Source of the DNA: Szabonella sp046295215 | GTDB taxonomy: Bacteria > Pseudomonadota > Alphaproteobacteria > Rhodobacterales > Rhodobacteraceae | Direction of reading: 5' to 3' | Assembly: GCA_046295215.1 (NCBI GenBank) | Contig: JBKBNP010000020.1 | Coordinates: 11,283-75,282 of the forward strand | Length of the DNA: 64,000 bases | In this document: positions 40,647 to 48,711 of the stretch, piece after piece | Layout: the number at the start of each line of letters is the position of its first letter | How positions within the stretch are numbered: position 1 is the stretch's first letter | Notes under the pieces: generated by a model | What the model saw: the letters and a program-made list of their open reading frames with translations, nothing else | The model's database searches: none | What the model was told of the DNA's origin: nothing | Translations under genes and position numbers: made by a program

Positions 40647-41348
40647 ATGCCGCGTCTGGTGCAGGTCTTGACCGTCGGAATGGCGCTGACGATTGCAGGT
40701 GCGTCAACCGCGGGAACGTTTATCGGGTCGGTTGTTTTCACGGACCCGACCTGCCAGCAGCGCGACATCTGCGAACTGGCGGAAACCTTTGTCTATATCG
40801 ACAATGCGAAAACCGGCTGGGTTGCGGACAAGGGGGACAAGACCGATGGCGCGTCGATCCCCCGTTGGGCGCAACGCTTTGTCGGCTATCCCTTCCGGCC
40901 CGAATATCTGGCGGCAGCGGTGCTTCACGACCAGTATTCGCTTTCGGTGCGCCCGGTAAACGGCTGGTTCCAGACGCAGCGGATGTTCTACGAGGCGCTG
41001 CGCGACAGTGGCGTGCCGGAAATCCGCGCCTCGATCCTTTATGCCGGTGTGCTGATCGGGTCCGGCAAATGGATCACGCGGATGGAGGGCAAACCCTGCC
41101 CCTACGGTCAGACCTGCCTGCAGAATGCCCCGACCTTTGTTCTCCAACAGGAAGGGGAGTTGTTCGGAACCGAGGGGTTTGCGGCTTCCTTCGCGGATGT
41201 GGCCTCGGTGATCGAAGCGGCGGATCAGCCTCTGACCCTTGCAGAGATCGAGGCCCTCGCCCTGGAGCGGATCCCGAACCCGGTCTATCTGGAAAACAGA
41301 TCCGGGCTTTATCATGCAAACCCCGGAGAACTCTATCCGGATCGCTGA
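40647..41348 (+). CDS. DUF1353 domain exported protein
   Basis: This 233-residue protein has a signal peptide (MPRLVQVLTVGMALTIAGAS, cleavage near TAG). The mature part has DUF1353 features: GWVADKGDKTDGASIPRWAQ, YLAAAVLHDQYSLSVRP, and FYEALRDSGVPEIRASILYA. DUF1353 proteins are of unknown function, and many are phage- or cell-wall-associated. CGGGAGGATTTCC precedes ATG 40647. Cysteines at PTCQQRDIC and PCPYGQTC suggest periplasmic disulfides. A terminator-like hairpin follows. Confidence 0.85.
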   Translation: MPRLVQVLTVGMALTIAGASTAGTFIGSVVFTDPTCQQRDICELAETFVYIDNAKTGWVADKGDKTDGASIPRWAQRFVGYPFRPEYLAAAVLHDQYSLSVRPVNGWFQTQRMFYEALRDSGVPEIRASILYAGVLIGSGKWITRMEGKPCPYGQTCLQNAPTFVLQQEGELFGTEGFAASFADVASVIEAADQPLTLAEIEALALERIPNPVYLENRSGLYHANPGELYPDR

Positions 41349-41373
41349 ATCCCGGCGCTTTGCTGTGCCCGAC

Positions 41374-41397
41374 CGGGCCTGTGACATGGGCCCGTTT
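41374..41397 (+). terminator. Terminator-like hairpin after the DUF1353 gene
   Basis: CGGGCC (41374-41379) pairs with GGCCCG (41389-41394), followed by TTTGCCGTTTCC. It lies 26 bases after the DUF1353 stop, and the stem is short. Confidence 0.5.
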
Positions 41398-41461
41398 GCC
41401 GTTTCCGCTTTTCGGAGGCTTGCGGATTGGTTACGGTCCAGTTGAAAATTCCGGGGGAACC

Positions 41462-41881
41462 ATGCGTCGTTACGAATACCGGGTCGTGCCTGCGCCGACC
41501 AAGGGCGAAAAGGCCAAAGCCGCGAAAACCACGTCGGACCGGTTTGCGGTTGCGATGATGAATGTGATGAACAGCCTCGGTGCCGAGGGCTGGGACTATG
41601 TCCGTGCCGATACGCTGCCCTGCGAGGAGCGGGTCGGGTTCACCGGGACCAAGACGGTTTTCCAGAACATGCTGGTCTTTCGCCGGGAACTGGCGGCGCA
41701 GGGCGCGGAACGACGTCCGCGCGCGCAGGACCATGCCCAGGCGCCGCAGCCTGTGCTGACAGCCAGCGAGGCGGCGACCCTCATCGCCCCCCTGCCGGTG
41801 CCGGACCAGCCCGCATCCGGGCGCACGACGCCGCCTGTTTCAAGGCGGGTGACGCCGCCGGACAATCAGGCCGCCGAATAA
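41462..41881 (+). CDS. DUF4177-like small protein with a disordered tail
   Basis: The 139-residue protein begins MRRYEYRVVPAPTKGEKAKA and continues through MMNVMNSLGAEGWDYVRADT and TVFQNMLVFRREL. This is the DUF4177-type beta-alpha-beta layout in which 'LGAEGWDYV' is conserved. After residue 85 the chain becomes Pro/Ala/Gln-rich and probably disordered. Function is unknown. GGGGGAACC precedes ATG 41462. It is convergent with the DUF442 gene at the end of the persulfide operon. Confidence 0.78.
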   Translation: MRRYEYRVVPAPTKGEKAKAAKTTSDRFAVAMMNVMNSLGAEGWDYVRADTLPCEERVGFTGTKTVFQNMLVFRRELAAQGAERRPRAQDHAQAPQPVLTASEAATLIAPLPVPDQPASGRTTPPVSRRVTPPDNQAAE

Positions 41882-41998
41882 GGCGTGAGGCTGCGGGGGC
41901 AGATCCGGGCGGCGGCAGGCTTCATCCTGCCGATGCCCGATTTTATGGCCGCCGCCCTGCCTGACCTGTCGGCCCGCCCGGTATCAGCCTTTCCGGTG

Positions 41999-42427
41999 TC
42001 AGCCCTTTGCGGCCAGCGCCTCGATACTGTCGCGCAGCCCTTCGAGCTGATAGCCAAACCGCCCCGGTATGCCGATCAGGTCATCCGTCGGCTGTTTGCC
42101 CGCATTGGCCAGCGCCCAGACCTGCGACGACCGGTTGCCCGAGGCGCAATAGGCCAGCACCGGGCCTGTCGCCTCGGCAATGGCCGCCGCCTGTGCCGTG
42201 ACGTTTTCCATCGTCATCGCGCCGCCGATCACCGGGTTCACGACAAACCGCAACCCCAGCGCCTCGGCGGCGGCCTGCATCGGCCCTGCGCCGATCTCGC
42301 CCGGAATCTCGCCATCGGGGCGGTTGTCGATGACGGTGGTGAAACCGGCCGCCTTGATTGCGGGCAGATCCTCGATCGCGATCTGGGGCGATACGGCATA
42401 GTCGGAGGTCAGGGGGCGAATATCCAT
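41999..42427 (-). CDS. DUF442/TIGR01244 sulfur-transferase or phosphatase-like protein
   Basis: This 142-residue protein is the domain often fused to the N-terminus of Blh (beta-lactamase-like hydrolase). It has ADLPAIKAAGFTTVIDNRPD-type sequence (IEDLPAIKAAGF, VIDNRPDGE) and the active-site loop YCASGNRSSQVWALA, a six-residue rhodanese-type loop beginning with cysteine. It likely transfers sulfane sulfur or processes persulfides together with the ETHE1-like protein encoded at the start of this operon. It is the last gene of a four-gene minus-strand cluster, ten bases after the YeeE gene. Confidence 0.88.
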   Translation of the reverse strand: MDIRPLTSDYAVSPQIAIEDLPAIKAAGFTTVIDNRPDGEIPGEIGAGPMQAAAEALGLRFVVNPVIGGAMTMENVTAQAAAIAEATGPVLAYCASGNRSSQVWALANAGKQPTDDLIGIPGRFGYQLEGLRDSIEALAAKG

Positions 42428-42436
42428 CGATGGTCC

Positions 42437-42877
42437 TCAGGTGGTGGGGGCTGCGAGCCGGTCAAGCCGGAGGCGCAGCGCAGGTGCGATGACCATACCC
42501 GCGAGCATCGCCAGAAGAAAGGTGAACCCGCCCCAGCCCCCGAACCCCAGCGAGGCCATGGCCGGGCCGGGGCAGAGCCCGGCAAGGCCCCAGCCCATTC
42601 CGAACAGGACCGAGCCGACCACGAGGTTGTGGCCGATCCTCTGCTCCGGCGCCTCGGGCAGAGGCGTGCCCAGAACCGACAGGTGGCGGCGCCGCGCGAT
42701 CACCCAGGCCACCGCCATCGGCAGGATCGCGCCGCCCAGCACAAAGGCCAGCGTCGGATCCCAGGCTCCGAACACATCGAGCCAGCCCTGCACCTTGGTC
42801 GTGTCCACCATACCCGAGATCAGAAGCCCCGTGCCGAAAAGCCCGCCCGCAAGCGCGGCAAAGATGTTTCGCTGCAT
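42437..42877 (-). CDS. YeeE/YedE family membrane protein, half-channel 2
   Basis: The 146-residue membrane protein has four hydrophobic segments and the conserved LAGLCPGPAMASLGFGGWGG motif with a cysteine in the pore-type loop. YeeE/YedE proteins import thiosulfate or related sulfur compounds (as in TsuA). Here the full channel is split into two genes. The start overlaps the stop of half-channel 1 (ATGA at 42877), indicating stoichiometric expression. The extended open frame upstream is rejected because it lies inside half 1. Confidence 0.9.
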   Translation of the reverse strand: MQRNIFAALAGGLFGTGLLISGMVDTTKVQGWLDVFGAWDPTLAFVLGGAILPMAVAWVIARRRHLSVLGTPLPEAPEQRIGHNLVVGSVLFGMGWGLAGLCPGPAMASLGFGGWGGFTFLLAMLAGMVIAPALRLRLDRLAAPTT

Positions 42878-43305
42878 CAGATCACCCCCAGAACATGCCG
42901 GAACGCCACCATGACAAGGCCGCCCGCCAGCAGATAGAACACCGTCGCCACGATCCCCCGCAGCGACAGCCGTGAGATGCCGCAGACGCCGTGCCCCGAT
43001 GTGCAGCCATTGGCCAGCCGCGTGCCGATGCCCACCAGCAGACCCGCCGCCACGATCACCGCGATATTCTGTGTGATATGCGTCTCCGCCCCGCCGAAAA
43101 GCGGCGCCAGCAGGGCAGGCACCACAATCAGCCCCGCGAGGAACCACAGCCGTTCCGACGCGGTGGACCGCCCCGAGCCGTCCACCAGCCCGCCGACAAT
43201 GCCCGACGCCCCCATGATCCGCCCGTTCACAAGCAGGTAGATCGCGGCGGCAATGCCGATCAGAAGGCCGCCGCCAAGGCCCCAGATCCAGTCCTGTTCA
43301 ATCAT
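42877..43305 (-). CDS. YeeE/YedE family membrane protein, half-channel 1
   Basis: The 142-residue membrane protein has NGCTSGHGVCGISRLSLRG, the signature pair of cysteines of YeeE/YedE transporters, plus several transmembrane helices. It partners with half-channel 2 for sulfur-compound transport. It lies 45 bases downstream of the ETHE1-like gene. Together the genes make an operon of the type controlled by BigR or SqrR sulfide sensors, although no such regulator gene is in the window. Confidence 0.9.
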   Translation of the reverse strand: MIEQDWIWGLGGGLLIGIAAAIYLLVNGRIMGASGIVGGLVDGSGRSTASERLWFLAGLIVVPALLAPLFGGAETHITQNIAVIVAAGLLVGIGTRLANGCTSGHGVCGISRLSLRGIVATVFYLLAGGLVMVAFRHVLGVI

Positions 43306-43350
43306 TCCGGTGTTTCCTCACGTTTCAGATGTCGGGTTCTCAATGCTGTG

Positions 43351-44214
43351 TCACAGCTTGTCGAGCGGCACCTTGAGATAGCTCACGCCGTTGTCCTCGG
43401 GCTCCGGCATCTGGCCTGCGCGCATGTTGACCTGAAGCGAGGGGATGATGAGGCGCGGCATGTCGAGCTGCGCGTCGCGCTCGGTGCGCATGCGGATGAA
43501 ATCCTCTTTCGACTGGCCCGCCCCCACATGCTTGTTCAGCCTTTTCTGGTCCCCCACCGTGGTTTCCCATTCATAGGTGTCGCGCCCTTCGGCCTTGTAG
43601 TCATGGCCGACAAAGATCCGCGTCGCATCGGGCAGGGCGAGGATCTTCTGGATCGACTCCCACATGGTTTCCGCCGATCCGCCGGGGAAATCGCAACGTG
43701 CCGTGCCGAAATCGGGCATGAACAGCGTATCGCCCACAAAGGCCGCATCGCCTGCTACATAGGTCAGGCAGGCGGGCGTATGGCCGGGTGTGTGCAGCAC
43801 ATCGACGCGCAACTGCCCGATCATCACGCTGTCGCCTTCCTTGAACAGCCGGTCGAACTGCGAGCCGTCGCGCTGGAACCTTGTGCCCTCGTTGAACACC
43901 TTGCCAAAGGTGTCCTGAACGACGGTGATGCGCTCGCCAATGCCGATCTGCCCGCTGATGCGTTCCTGGATATAGGGGGCGGCTGACAGGTGGTCGGCAT
44001 GGACATGGGTTTCGAGGATCCATTGCAGATCCAGCCCCTCTGCCTCGATGAAACCGATCACCGCATCGGCAGAGCGCGTATCGGTGCGCCCCGAGGCATA
44101 GTCGAAATCCAGCACCGAATCGATGACGGCGCAGGCCCGGCTTTCGGGGTCGCGGACCACATAGGTCAGCGTATTCGTCGCTTCGTCGAAAAAGGATTGG
44201 ATGGCGGGTTTCAT
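43351..44214 (-). CDS. blh: ETHE1-like metallo-beta-lactamase fold persulfide dioxygenase (Blh-type)
   Basis: The 287-residue MBL-fold protein has H70, H72, D74 and H75 in THVHADHLSAAPYI, HTPGHTPACLTYVAGD, FVGDTLFMPDFGTARCDFPG and FVGHDYKAEGRDTYEWETTV. This is the Blh/ETHE1 group, which oxidises glutathione persulfide to sulfite. AGGAG lies upstream of ATG 44214; the longer open frame is an artefact. It heads the operon with two YeeE halves and a DUF442 protein, a common sulfide-detoxification arrangement. A palindrome at 44265-44286 may be its operator. Confidence 0.92.
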   Translation of the reverse strand: MKPAIQSFFDEATNTLTYVVRDPESRACAVIDSVLDFDYASGRTDTRSADAVIGFIEAEGLDLQWILETHVHADHLSAAPYIQERISGQIGIGERITVVQDTFGKVFNEGTRFQRDGSQFDRLFKEGDSVMIGQLRVDVLHTPGHTPACLTYVAGDAAFVGDTLFMPDFGTARCDFPGGSAETMWESIQKILALPDATRIFVGHDYKAEGRDTYEWETTVGDQKRLNKHVGAGQSKEDFIRMRTERDAQLDMPRLIIPSLQVNMRAGQMPEPEDNGVSYLKVPLDKL

Positions 44215-44264
44215 CGGAAAACTCCTGCTTGTCGGTCCTGACCCTCGATATAGCAGAGGAAAAA

Positions 44265-44286
44265 CATATTTCAAGAATTGAATATG
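44265..44286. promoter_or_regulatory. AT-rich palindrome upstream of the persulfide operon
   Basis: CATATT (44265-44270) and AATATG (44281-44286) form an inverted repeat around TCAAGAATTG. It is strongly AT-rich for this genome and lies 51 bases before the blh start. BigR/SqrR-type ArsR repressors bind AT-rich palindromes upstream of such operons. Confidence 0.5.
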
Positions 44287-44418
44287 ATGAAATCCGCTGA
44301 CCGCTTCCCGGCAGGCGGGGCGGCGGCGGGAAAGGCCGCGAAAGTTGACCTGCATCAAGGACGGATGCGCGCTGACCCTGCAGAAAGGGAACATGCGAAC
44401 GGCAAGGAAGGAGCGCAG

Positions 44419-44733
44419 ATGATTCCGGTTTCCACCCGCAGGGAGGCTCTCGAAGCCCGGCTGTCGGATCTGTTGTCCCGCCTCGATGCCATCGAGACGG
44501 AACTGGAAGGCCACGAGGCCCGCGACTGGGAGGATCTGGCTGTCGAACGCGAAAGCGACGAGGTGCTGGAGGGGCTCGGTCTGTCGGGCCAGCAGGAAAT
44601 CCGCATGATCCGGGCCGCGCTGGAACGGATCGGGGACGGAACCTATGGCCTCTGCGCGAAATGCGGAAACCGGATCAGCGAGGATCGGCTGGATGTCCTG
44701 CCGGAGACGCCGTTCTGCCGGGACTGTGCCTGA
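44419..44733 (+). CDS. TraR/DksA C4-type zinc-finger protein
   Basis: The 104-residue protein has a coiled-coil N-terminal part with conserved acidic residues (HEARDWEDLAVERESDEVLE) and a C-terminal C4 finger: C79, C82, C100 and C103 (YGLCAKCGNRISEDR, TPFCRDCA). It belongs to the TraR/DksA-like proteins that bind the RNA polymerase secondary channel or act as small regulators. AAGGAAGGAGCGCAG precedes ATG 44419. It lies ten bases before a small gene and is transcribed divergently from the persulfide operon. Confidence 0.92.
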   Translation: MIPVSTRREALEARLSDLLSRLDAIETELEGHEARDWEDLAVERESDEVLEGLGLSGQQEIRMIRAALERIGDGTYGLCAKCGNRISEDRLDVLPETPFCRDCA

Positions 44734-44742
44734 AGGGAGAGG

Positions 44743-44946
44743 ATGATGAAACCAACCACCATGGACCAAAGCCGCCCCGCGCAGGAGGCGCGGAACGTCC
44801 CGCAGGGTCAGGCCGAGGCGCTCGGGCGGCTGCACCGCGAAATGACGGCGCTTTTCGGGATTCTGCCGGTGCCATTGGTGGTGCCGGGAGATGTCCTGCA
44901 GAGCGATGCCGAGATCGAGGCGCAATTCGACAACATGCCCGTCTGA
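44743..44946 (+). CDS. Small protein downstream of the TraR/DksA gene
   Basis: This is a 67-residue protein (MMKPTTMDQSRPAQEARNVP..), with a helical middle (QAEALGRLHREMTALFGILP) and an acidic C-terminal end (DVLQSDAEIEAQFDNMPV). AGGGAGAGG lies immediately upstream of a double ATG (44743, 44746). It is nine bases behind the DksA-like stop and hence in the same transcript. No family is recognised. Confidence 0.7.
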   Translation: MMKPTTMDQSRPAQEARNVPQGQAEALGRLHREMTALFGILPVPLVVPGDVLQSDAEIEAQFDNMPV

Positions 44947-45084
44947 CGCGGCCCGTCTGACCGGGCGACGCCTGTCGCGGCGCGCGCTGTCGGCGGGCGC
45001 GGTTCGGGCAAACCCTGTGAGGGATTGCAAAACCCTCTGTCGCACCTGTTAATGGGCGGGCAGGGACAGGGGGCGGGCGCGGCG

Positions 45085-46977
45085 ATGACGGAAGCGGCGA
45101 AGGACAAGACAGCGCAGGCCGGACCGGGCGGGGAAACCGGCGCGGCGGACCGGGCCACAGCCCCCGGACCCGCCCGGCTGGAGGTTCTGGGCGATGTCGC
45201 GGTCCTGCTGATCGACAATCCCCCCGTCAACGCCCTTGGTCACGCGCTGCGGCAGGCCATCGCCGACAGGCTGACGGAGGCGGAGGCCGATCCGGCCGTC
45301 CGGGCGGTGATGCTTCTGGCCGAGGGGCGCAGTTTTCCGGCCGGGGCCGACATCACCGAGTTCGGCAAGCCGCCGCGCGCACCTTTGCTGCCCGATCTGT
45401 GCAACCGGATCGAGGCCTGCGCGAAACCGGTCATTGCCGCCCTGCATGGCACGGCCCTTGGCGGCGGGCTGGAACTGGCGCTGGCGGCCCATCACCGGAT
45501 CGCGCTGGCCTCTGCGCGTCTGGGGCTGCCGGAGGTGACGCTGGGGCTTTTGCCCGGGGCAGGGGGCACGCAGCGGCTTCCACGGCTGGTCGGGGTCGAG
45601 GCCGCGCTGCGCCTGATGTTGTCGGGCAAGCCTGTCGGGGCCGCCGAAGCGCAGTCGCTGGGGCTTGTGGATCGCCTCTGCGACACGGATCTGCCGGGCG
45701 CGGCCTATGCCTTTGCGCTTGAGGTGGTCGATGCGATTGCGTCGGTCCAGACCCGGGACCGTCGCGAGGGGCTGCGCTATATGGGCGCCGGAATCGCCGC
45801 TGTCGCGCGGGCGCGCAATGCGGTGAAGGACCAACCGATCGCGGCACCGGGGCGGATCGTGGACTGCGTCGAGGCGGCGATGCTGCTGCCCTTCGAGCAG
45901 GGGCTTTCCTTTGAACGCGCGGCCTTTCTCGATCTGGTGGACACGCCCGAGGCCTCGGCCCTGCGGCATGTGTTTTTTGCAGGCCGTCGCGCGGCGACCC
46001 TGCCGGGCGGAAAGGGACAATCCGCGCGGCTCGCCCATGTCGCGGTACTGGGCGCGGACCGGGCCAGCCTGCGGCTTGTCACGCTGGCGCTGGGCGCGGG
46101 GCTGCGCGTGTCGCTGGCCGATCACGATGCGGCGGCGCTGTCGGAAACGCTGGAGGCGGTGGCGACCGGTCTGGAGGAGGACAAGGCCGCAGGGCGGCTG
46201 ACGGCGGCGCAGGCGGCGGACCGCTGGGCGCGGCTGCAACCCGAACTGCCCGATGCGCTGCCCGGCGGGATTGACCTGCTGTTTCTTTGCGCAGGGTTCG
46301 GCACACCGGGGACGACCCTGCCCGAGCTTCCCGCGACCCTGCCGGTTCTGGGGTTCGGGCGCGCGGGACCGGGGCGCGGGCCGGGGGTGATCCTGCATCC
46401 GGCGGGGCCGGAGCCTGCGCGGCTGGCAGAGATGCTGTCGGGTCCGGGGCAAAGGACGCCGGTGATCGCGGCCCTTGCGGATTGGTTCAAGGCGCAGGGG
46501 CTGGCCATCGTGCAGGGCCATGGCACGAGCATCCTGCGCCCGATGGCGCAGGCGCTGCATCTGGCCGTGGACGAATTGCGCCGGTCCCGCGGGGATGCGG
46601 TCGCGCAGGATCGGTTGCGGCTCTGGGGCTTTCTGCCGGGACCGGAGGGGCGGTCCGAGGCAACCGGCGGGTTTGACGCCTTTTCGGGCGGGGATGGCGC
46701 GGCGCTGCTGGGGGCGATGGCCAATGCCGGGTTGCGCAGTCTGGGCGAAGGCGCGGCGCTGCGTCCGGGCGATCTGGACATCGCCGCAATCGCGGGCCTC
46801 GGCTTGCCACGATGGTCGGGGGGGCCGATGTTCTGGGCCGGACGGCGCGGGCTTCTGGTGCTGCGCGAGGATCTGCGCCGCTGGGCGGCCCGGGATCCCG
46901 ACATCTGGACCCCCGCGCCGCTGCTGGACCAGATGCTGCGCGAAGGCGTGTCGCTGGCGGAACTGGACCTGGCCTGA
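45085..46977 (+). CDS. Multifunctional fatty-acid oxidation-like protein: crotonase plus degenerate 3-hydroxyacyl-CoA dehydrogenase
   Basis: The 630-residue protein begins with an enoyl-CoA hydratase domain (residues about 20-210) with oxyanion and active-site features GRSFPAGADITEFG, GTALGGGLELALAAHHRIAL and LGLPEVTLGLLPGAGGTQRL, including both catalytic glutamates. The rest has a FadJ-like layout ending in GPMFWAGRRGL. In the NAD-binding part, however, the GxGxxG loop reads VLGADRASL, and the catalytic histidine region reads GVILHPAGPEPARLAEML, out of register. The dehydrogenase half is probably inactive or altered. The start at ATG 45085 is preceded by a GGGG run. No thiolase or acyl-CoA dehydrogenase gene is adjacent. 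Confidence 0.85.
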   Translation: MTEAAKDKTAQAGPGGETGAADRATAPGPARLEVLGDVAVLLIDNPPVNALGHALRQAIADRLTEAEADPAVRAVMLLAEGRSFPAGADITEFGKPPRAPLLPDLCNRIEACAKPVIAALHGTALGGGLELALAAHHRIALASARLGLPEVTLGLLPGAGGTQRLPRLVGVEAALRLMLSGKPVGAAEAQSLGLVDRLCDTDLPGAAYAFALEVVDAIASVQTRDRREGLRYMGAGIAAVARARNAVKDQPIAAPGRIVDCVEAAMLLPFEQGLSFERAAFLDLVDTPEASALRHVFFAGRRAATLPGGKGQSARLAHVAVLGADRASLRLVTLALGAGLRVSLADHDAAALSETLEAVATGLEEDKAAGRLTAAQAADRWARLQPELPDALPGGIDLLFLCAGFGTPGTTLPELPATLPVLGFGRAGPGRGPGVILHPAGPEPARLAEMLSGPGQRTPVIAALADWFKAQGLAIVQGHGTSILRPMAQALHLAVDELRRSRGDAVAQDRLRLWGFLPGPEGRSEATGGFDAFSGGDGAALLGAMANAGLRSLGEGAALRPGDLDIAAIAGLGLPRWSGGPMFWAGRRGLLVLREDLRRWAARDPDIWTPAPLLDQMLREGVSLAELDLA

Positions 46978-47025
46978 GGCTCGGTCTGCCGGGAAATGGC
47001 CCCGAAACCCGCCCGCCCTTCCGGC

Positions 47026-47256
47026 TCAGCTCAGCAGGATGCCGGCCACCACCATGCCAAGCCCGAGTGTCGAAATTCCAAGCGCGGTCATGTTCAGCAC
47101 GACAAGGCGCTGCAATTCGGTGCGCATCGCCGCATCGTCAAGCCCCGAGCGCCGCGCACGCAGGGCCTGCAGGACACAGAACACCAGCCCCGCCACGCCG
47201 ATCAACGCCGCCGCCGCCCCCATCCAGATCAGGATTTGCATATCGGTTTTCCCCAT
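47026..47256 (-). CDS. Small two-helix membrane protein, uncharacterised
   Basis: This is a 76-residue protein with two membrane segments (IWMGAAAALIGVAGLVFCVL and LNMTALGISTLGLGMVVAGI) linked by a charged hinge (RARRSGLDDAAMRTELQR). ATG 47256 has GGGG six bases upstream; ATG 47268 is an alternative. It is convergent with the crotonase gene and divergent from gapR. I do not recognise the family. Confidence 0.72.
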   Translation of the reverse strand: MGKTDMQILIWMGAAAALIGVAGLVFCVLQALRARRSGLDDAAMRTELQRLVVLNMTALGISTLGLGMVVAGILLS

Positions 47257-47398
47257 TGCGCGCCCCATGGCCTAAACGAGCGACCGGGCGCTGACAAGAG
47301 TTTGCGCCCGGAATGGTGAGGGTGCTTGAACCCGCCCCCGCCGTCGCGATAGGGAGAGGGGCCGAGCCCCTTGCCGGGCCAAGATCAAGGAACCCGCC

Positions 47399-47653
47399 AT
47401 GAACGATGCCGCCGATCCCTATTCCGTCACCGCCGACGAACTGCGCCAGTTCGTCGAACGCGCCGAACAGCTTGCCTCCGAGAAGGCCGATATTGCGGAG
47501 CAGGAAAAGGAATTGTTCGCCGAGGCCAAGGGGCGCGGCTATGATACCAAGGTTCTGCGCAAGGTGATCGCGCTGCGCAAGCGCAAGCCTGACGAGATTG
47601 CCGAGGAAGAGGCCGTTCTGGAAATGTACAAAGCTGCGCTTGGCATGGCCTGA
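47399..47653 (+). CDS. gapR: GapR family DNA-binding protein (DUF2312)
   Basis: The 84-residue protein is the alphaproteobacterial GapR/DUF2312 family: TADELRQFVERAEQLASEKA then IAEQEKELFAEAKGRGYDTK, VLRKVIALRKRKPDE and EEAVLEMYKAALG. GapR is a helical, multimeric nucleoid protein that clamps overtwisted DNA and aids topoisomerases ahead of replication and transcription forks. Length and motifs are typical. CAAGGAACCCGCC precedes the ATG. Confidence 0.94.
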   Translation: MNDAADPYSVTADELRQFVERAEQLASEKADIAEQEKELFAEAKGRGYDTKVLRKVIALRKRKPDEIAEEEAVLEMYKAALGMA

Positions 47654-47722
47654 CGGCCTCTGGCGGCGGCATTTCCGGGGCGTGGCGACCGGAAACCGGC
47701 GCGCCGCCCGGTCGGGCCGGGA

Positions 47723-48595
47723 TCAGGCCGCGATGAAGCGCACGCCCGGCATCGCCATGATGCGGGACACATCCATGTCATAGGCCTCGCCCGCCGCGTC
47801 GATCAGAGTCTCGGTCCAGCCGGGCATGTCGAGTTCCACTTCGATCCGGTCCCTGAGCGCGAACTTGTCCAGAAAGGCCGAGATGATGCGCCGCCTCTGG
47901 CCGGGCGACTGCGGCGGATGGGTCTCGATATAGGCGGCCATGCGCTGCATCCCGTCGGCGGACATGATGCTGCGCAAGAGATCGTCGCTGTCCTCCAGCG
48001 CGATACCCGCCCCATGGCCTGCCACCGTCTGCAACACCTCTGGCCAGATCAGGGGCGTATCCTCGTCGCACCAGACCGTTATCGCAACATCTGGGTTGGC
48101 GGCCTGAAGGTTCGCCAGGAGGTCGGACCAGCGCAGGGCCAGCGGATCGACACCTTCCATGAACTCGTCGAAGGCCAGACCGCCCTGTTTCTGATAGATC
48201 GCCGGAATGAAGGTCGCGGGATTGCGGATCGCCAGATGGAACTCGGTTTCCGCCTCGGGGAAGATCTGGCAGAAACCGCGCATCCGTTCCGCCGCCGAGG
48301 CATAGAATGAGGTCCGCACCGCGCCTTGGGGGTAGCCAAGGAAATTGTCCCATGAAAACACCAGCCGCCGCGCGGAATCATTGCCGGTGATTTCGTCCAG
48401 CACCAGCGTCTGCGTCTCCTTGTCCGCAGGCTGGCCCTTGAGCGTCTTGGCGGTGTCGCGCAGCAGCGTGCGGTAGCGCGCAGGCCCCGGCACCAGAATG
48501 CCGTCCTGCGCCAGCGCGGCGCGGTTCTTGAGAAGGCAGCGCAAAAGCCGTTCCTCATCCGTGCAATGGACCCCGAGGTGATAGACGATCTGCAT
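47723..48595 (-). CDS. Uncharacterised protein, possibly a distant sulfotransferase-like relative
   Basis: This 290-residue cytoplasmic protein begins MQIVYHLGVHCTDEERLLRC and then LLKNRAALAQDGILVPGPAR. The layout recalls the start of bacterial sulfotransferase-like proteins (HxGxHKTGTTxLQ..L..NR..L...G), but the P-loop GTGT is replaced by CTDEE. The rest (EFHLAIRNPATFIPAIYQKQ, VAITVWCDEDTPLIWPEVLQ) fits cell-surface polysaccharide-modifying families only loosely. ATG 48595 is chosen over an upstream ATG. It is divergent from the permease gene at 48712. Function is unknown. Confidence 0.75.
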   Translation of the reverse strand: MQIVYHLGVHCTDEERLLRCLLKNRAALAQDGILVPGPARYRTLLRDTAKTLKGQPADKETQTLVLDEITGNDSARRLVFSWDNFLGYPQGAVRTSFYASAAERMRGFCQIFPEAETEFHLAIRNPATFIPAIYQKQGGLAFDEFMEGVDPLALRWSDLLANLQAANPDVAITVWCDEDTPLIWPEVLQTVAGHGAGIALEDSDDLLRSIMSADGMQRMAAYIETHPPQSPGQRRRIISAFLDKFALRDRIEVELDMPGWTETLIDAAGEAYDMDVSRIMAMPGVRFIAA

Positions 48596-48711
48596 GCCCG
48601 CGTTCTTCCCGATCCTGCCCTGTTTCGCGGGCATCTTGGCATGCCCTGCGATCTGGCGCGACTATACGGGCTTTTCTGGACAGTCAAACCCCTTTCCTGT
48701 AACCGGGCGCC

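Noticed and set aside
40625..41881. A 418-residue frame linking the DUF1353 region and the DUF4177-like gene
   Set aside because: Only its last 139 residues show a recognisable domain and have a ribosome binding site. The first part is a shifted reading of the DUF1353 gene.
43351..45045. A 564-residue version of the ETHE1-like gene
   Set aside because: The family starts at MKPAIQSFFDE (44214) with AGGAG upstream. The extension runs antisense through the DksA-like and small-protein genes.
45004..45045. Two CAAACCC/CAAAACCC repeats before the crotonase gene as a regulator site
   Set aside because: The repeats are short and imperfect, with no symmetry or known match. They are consistent with chance.
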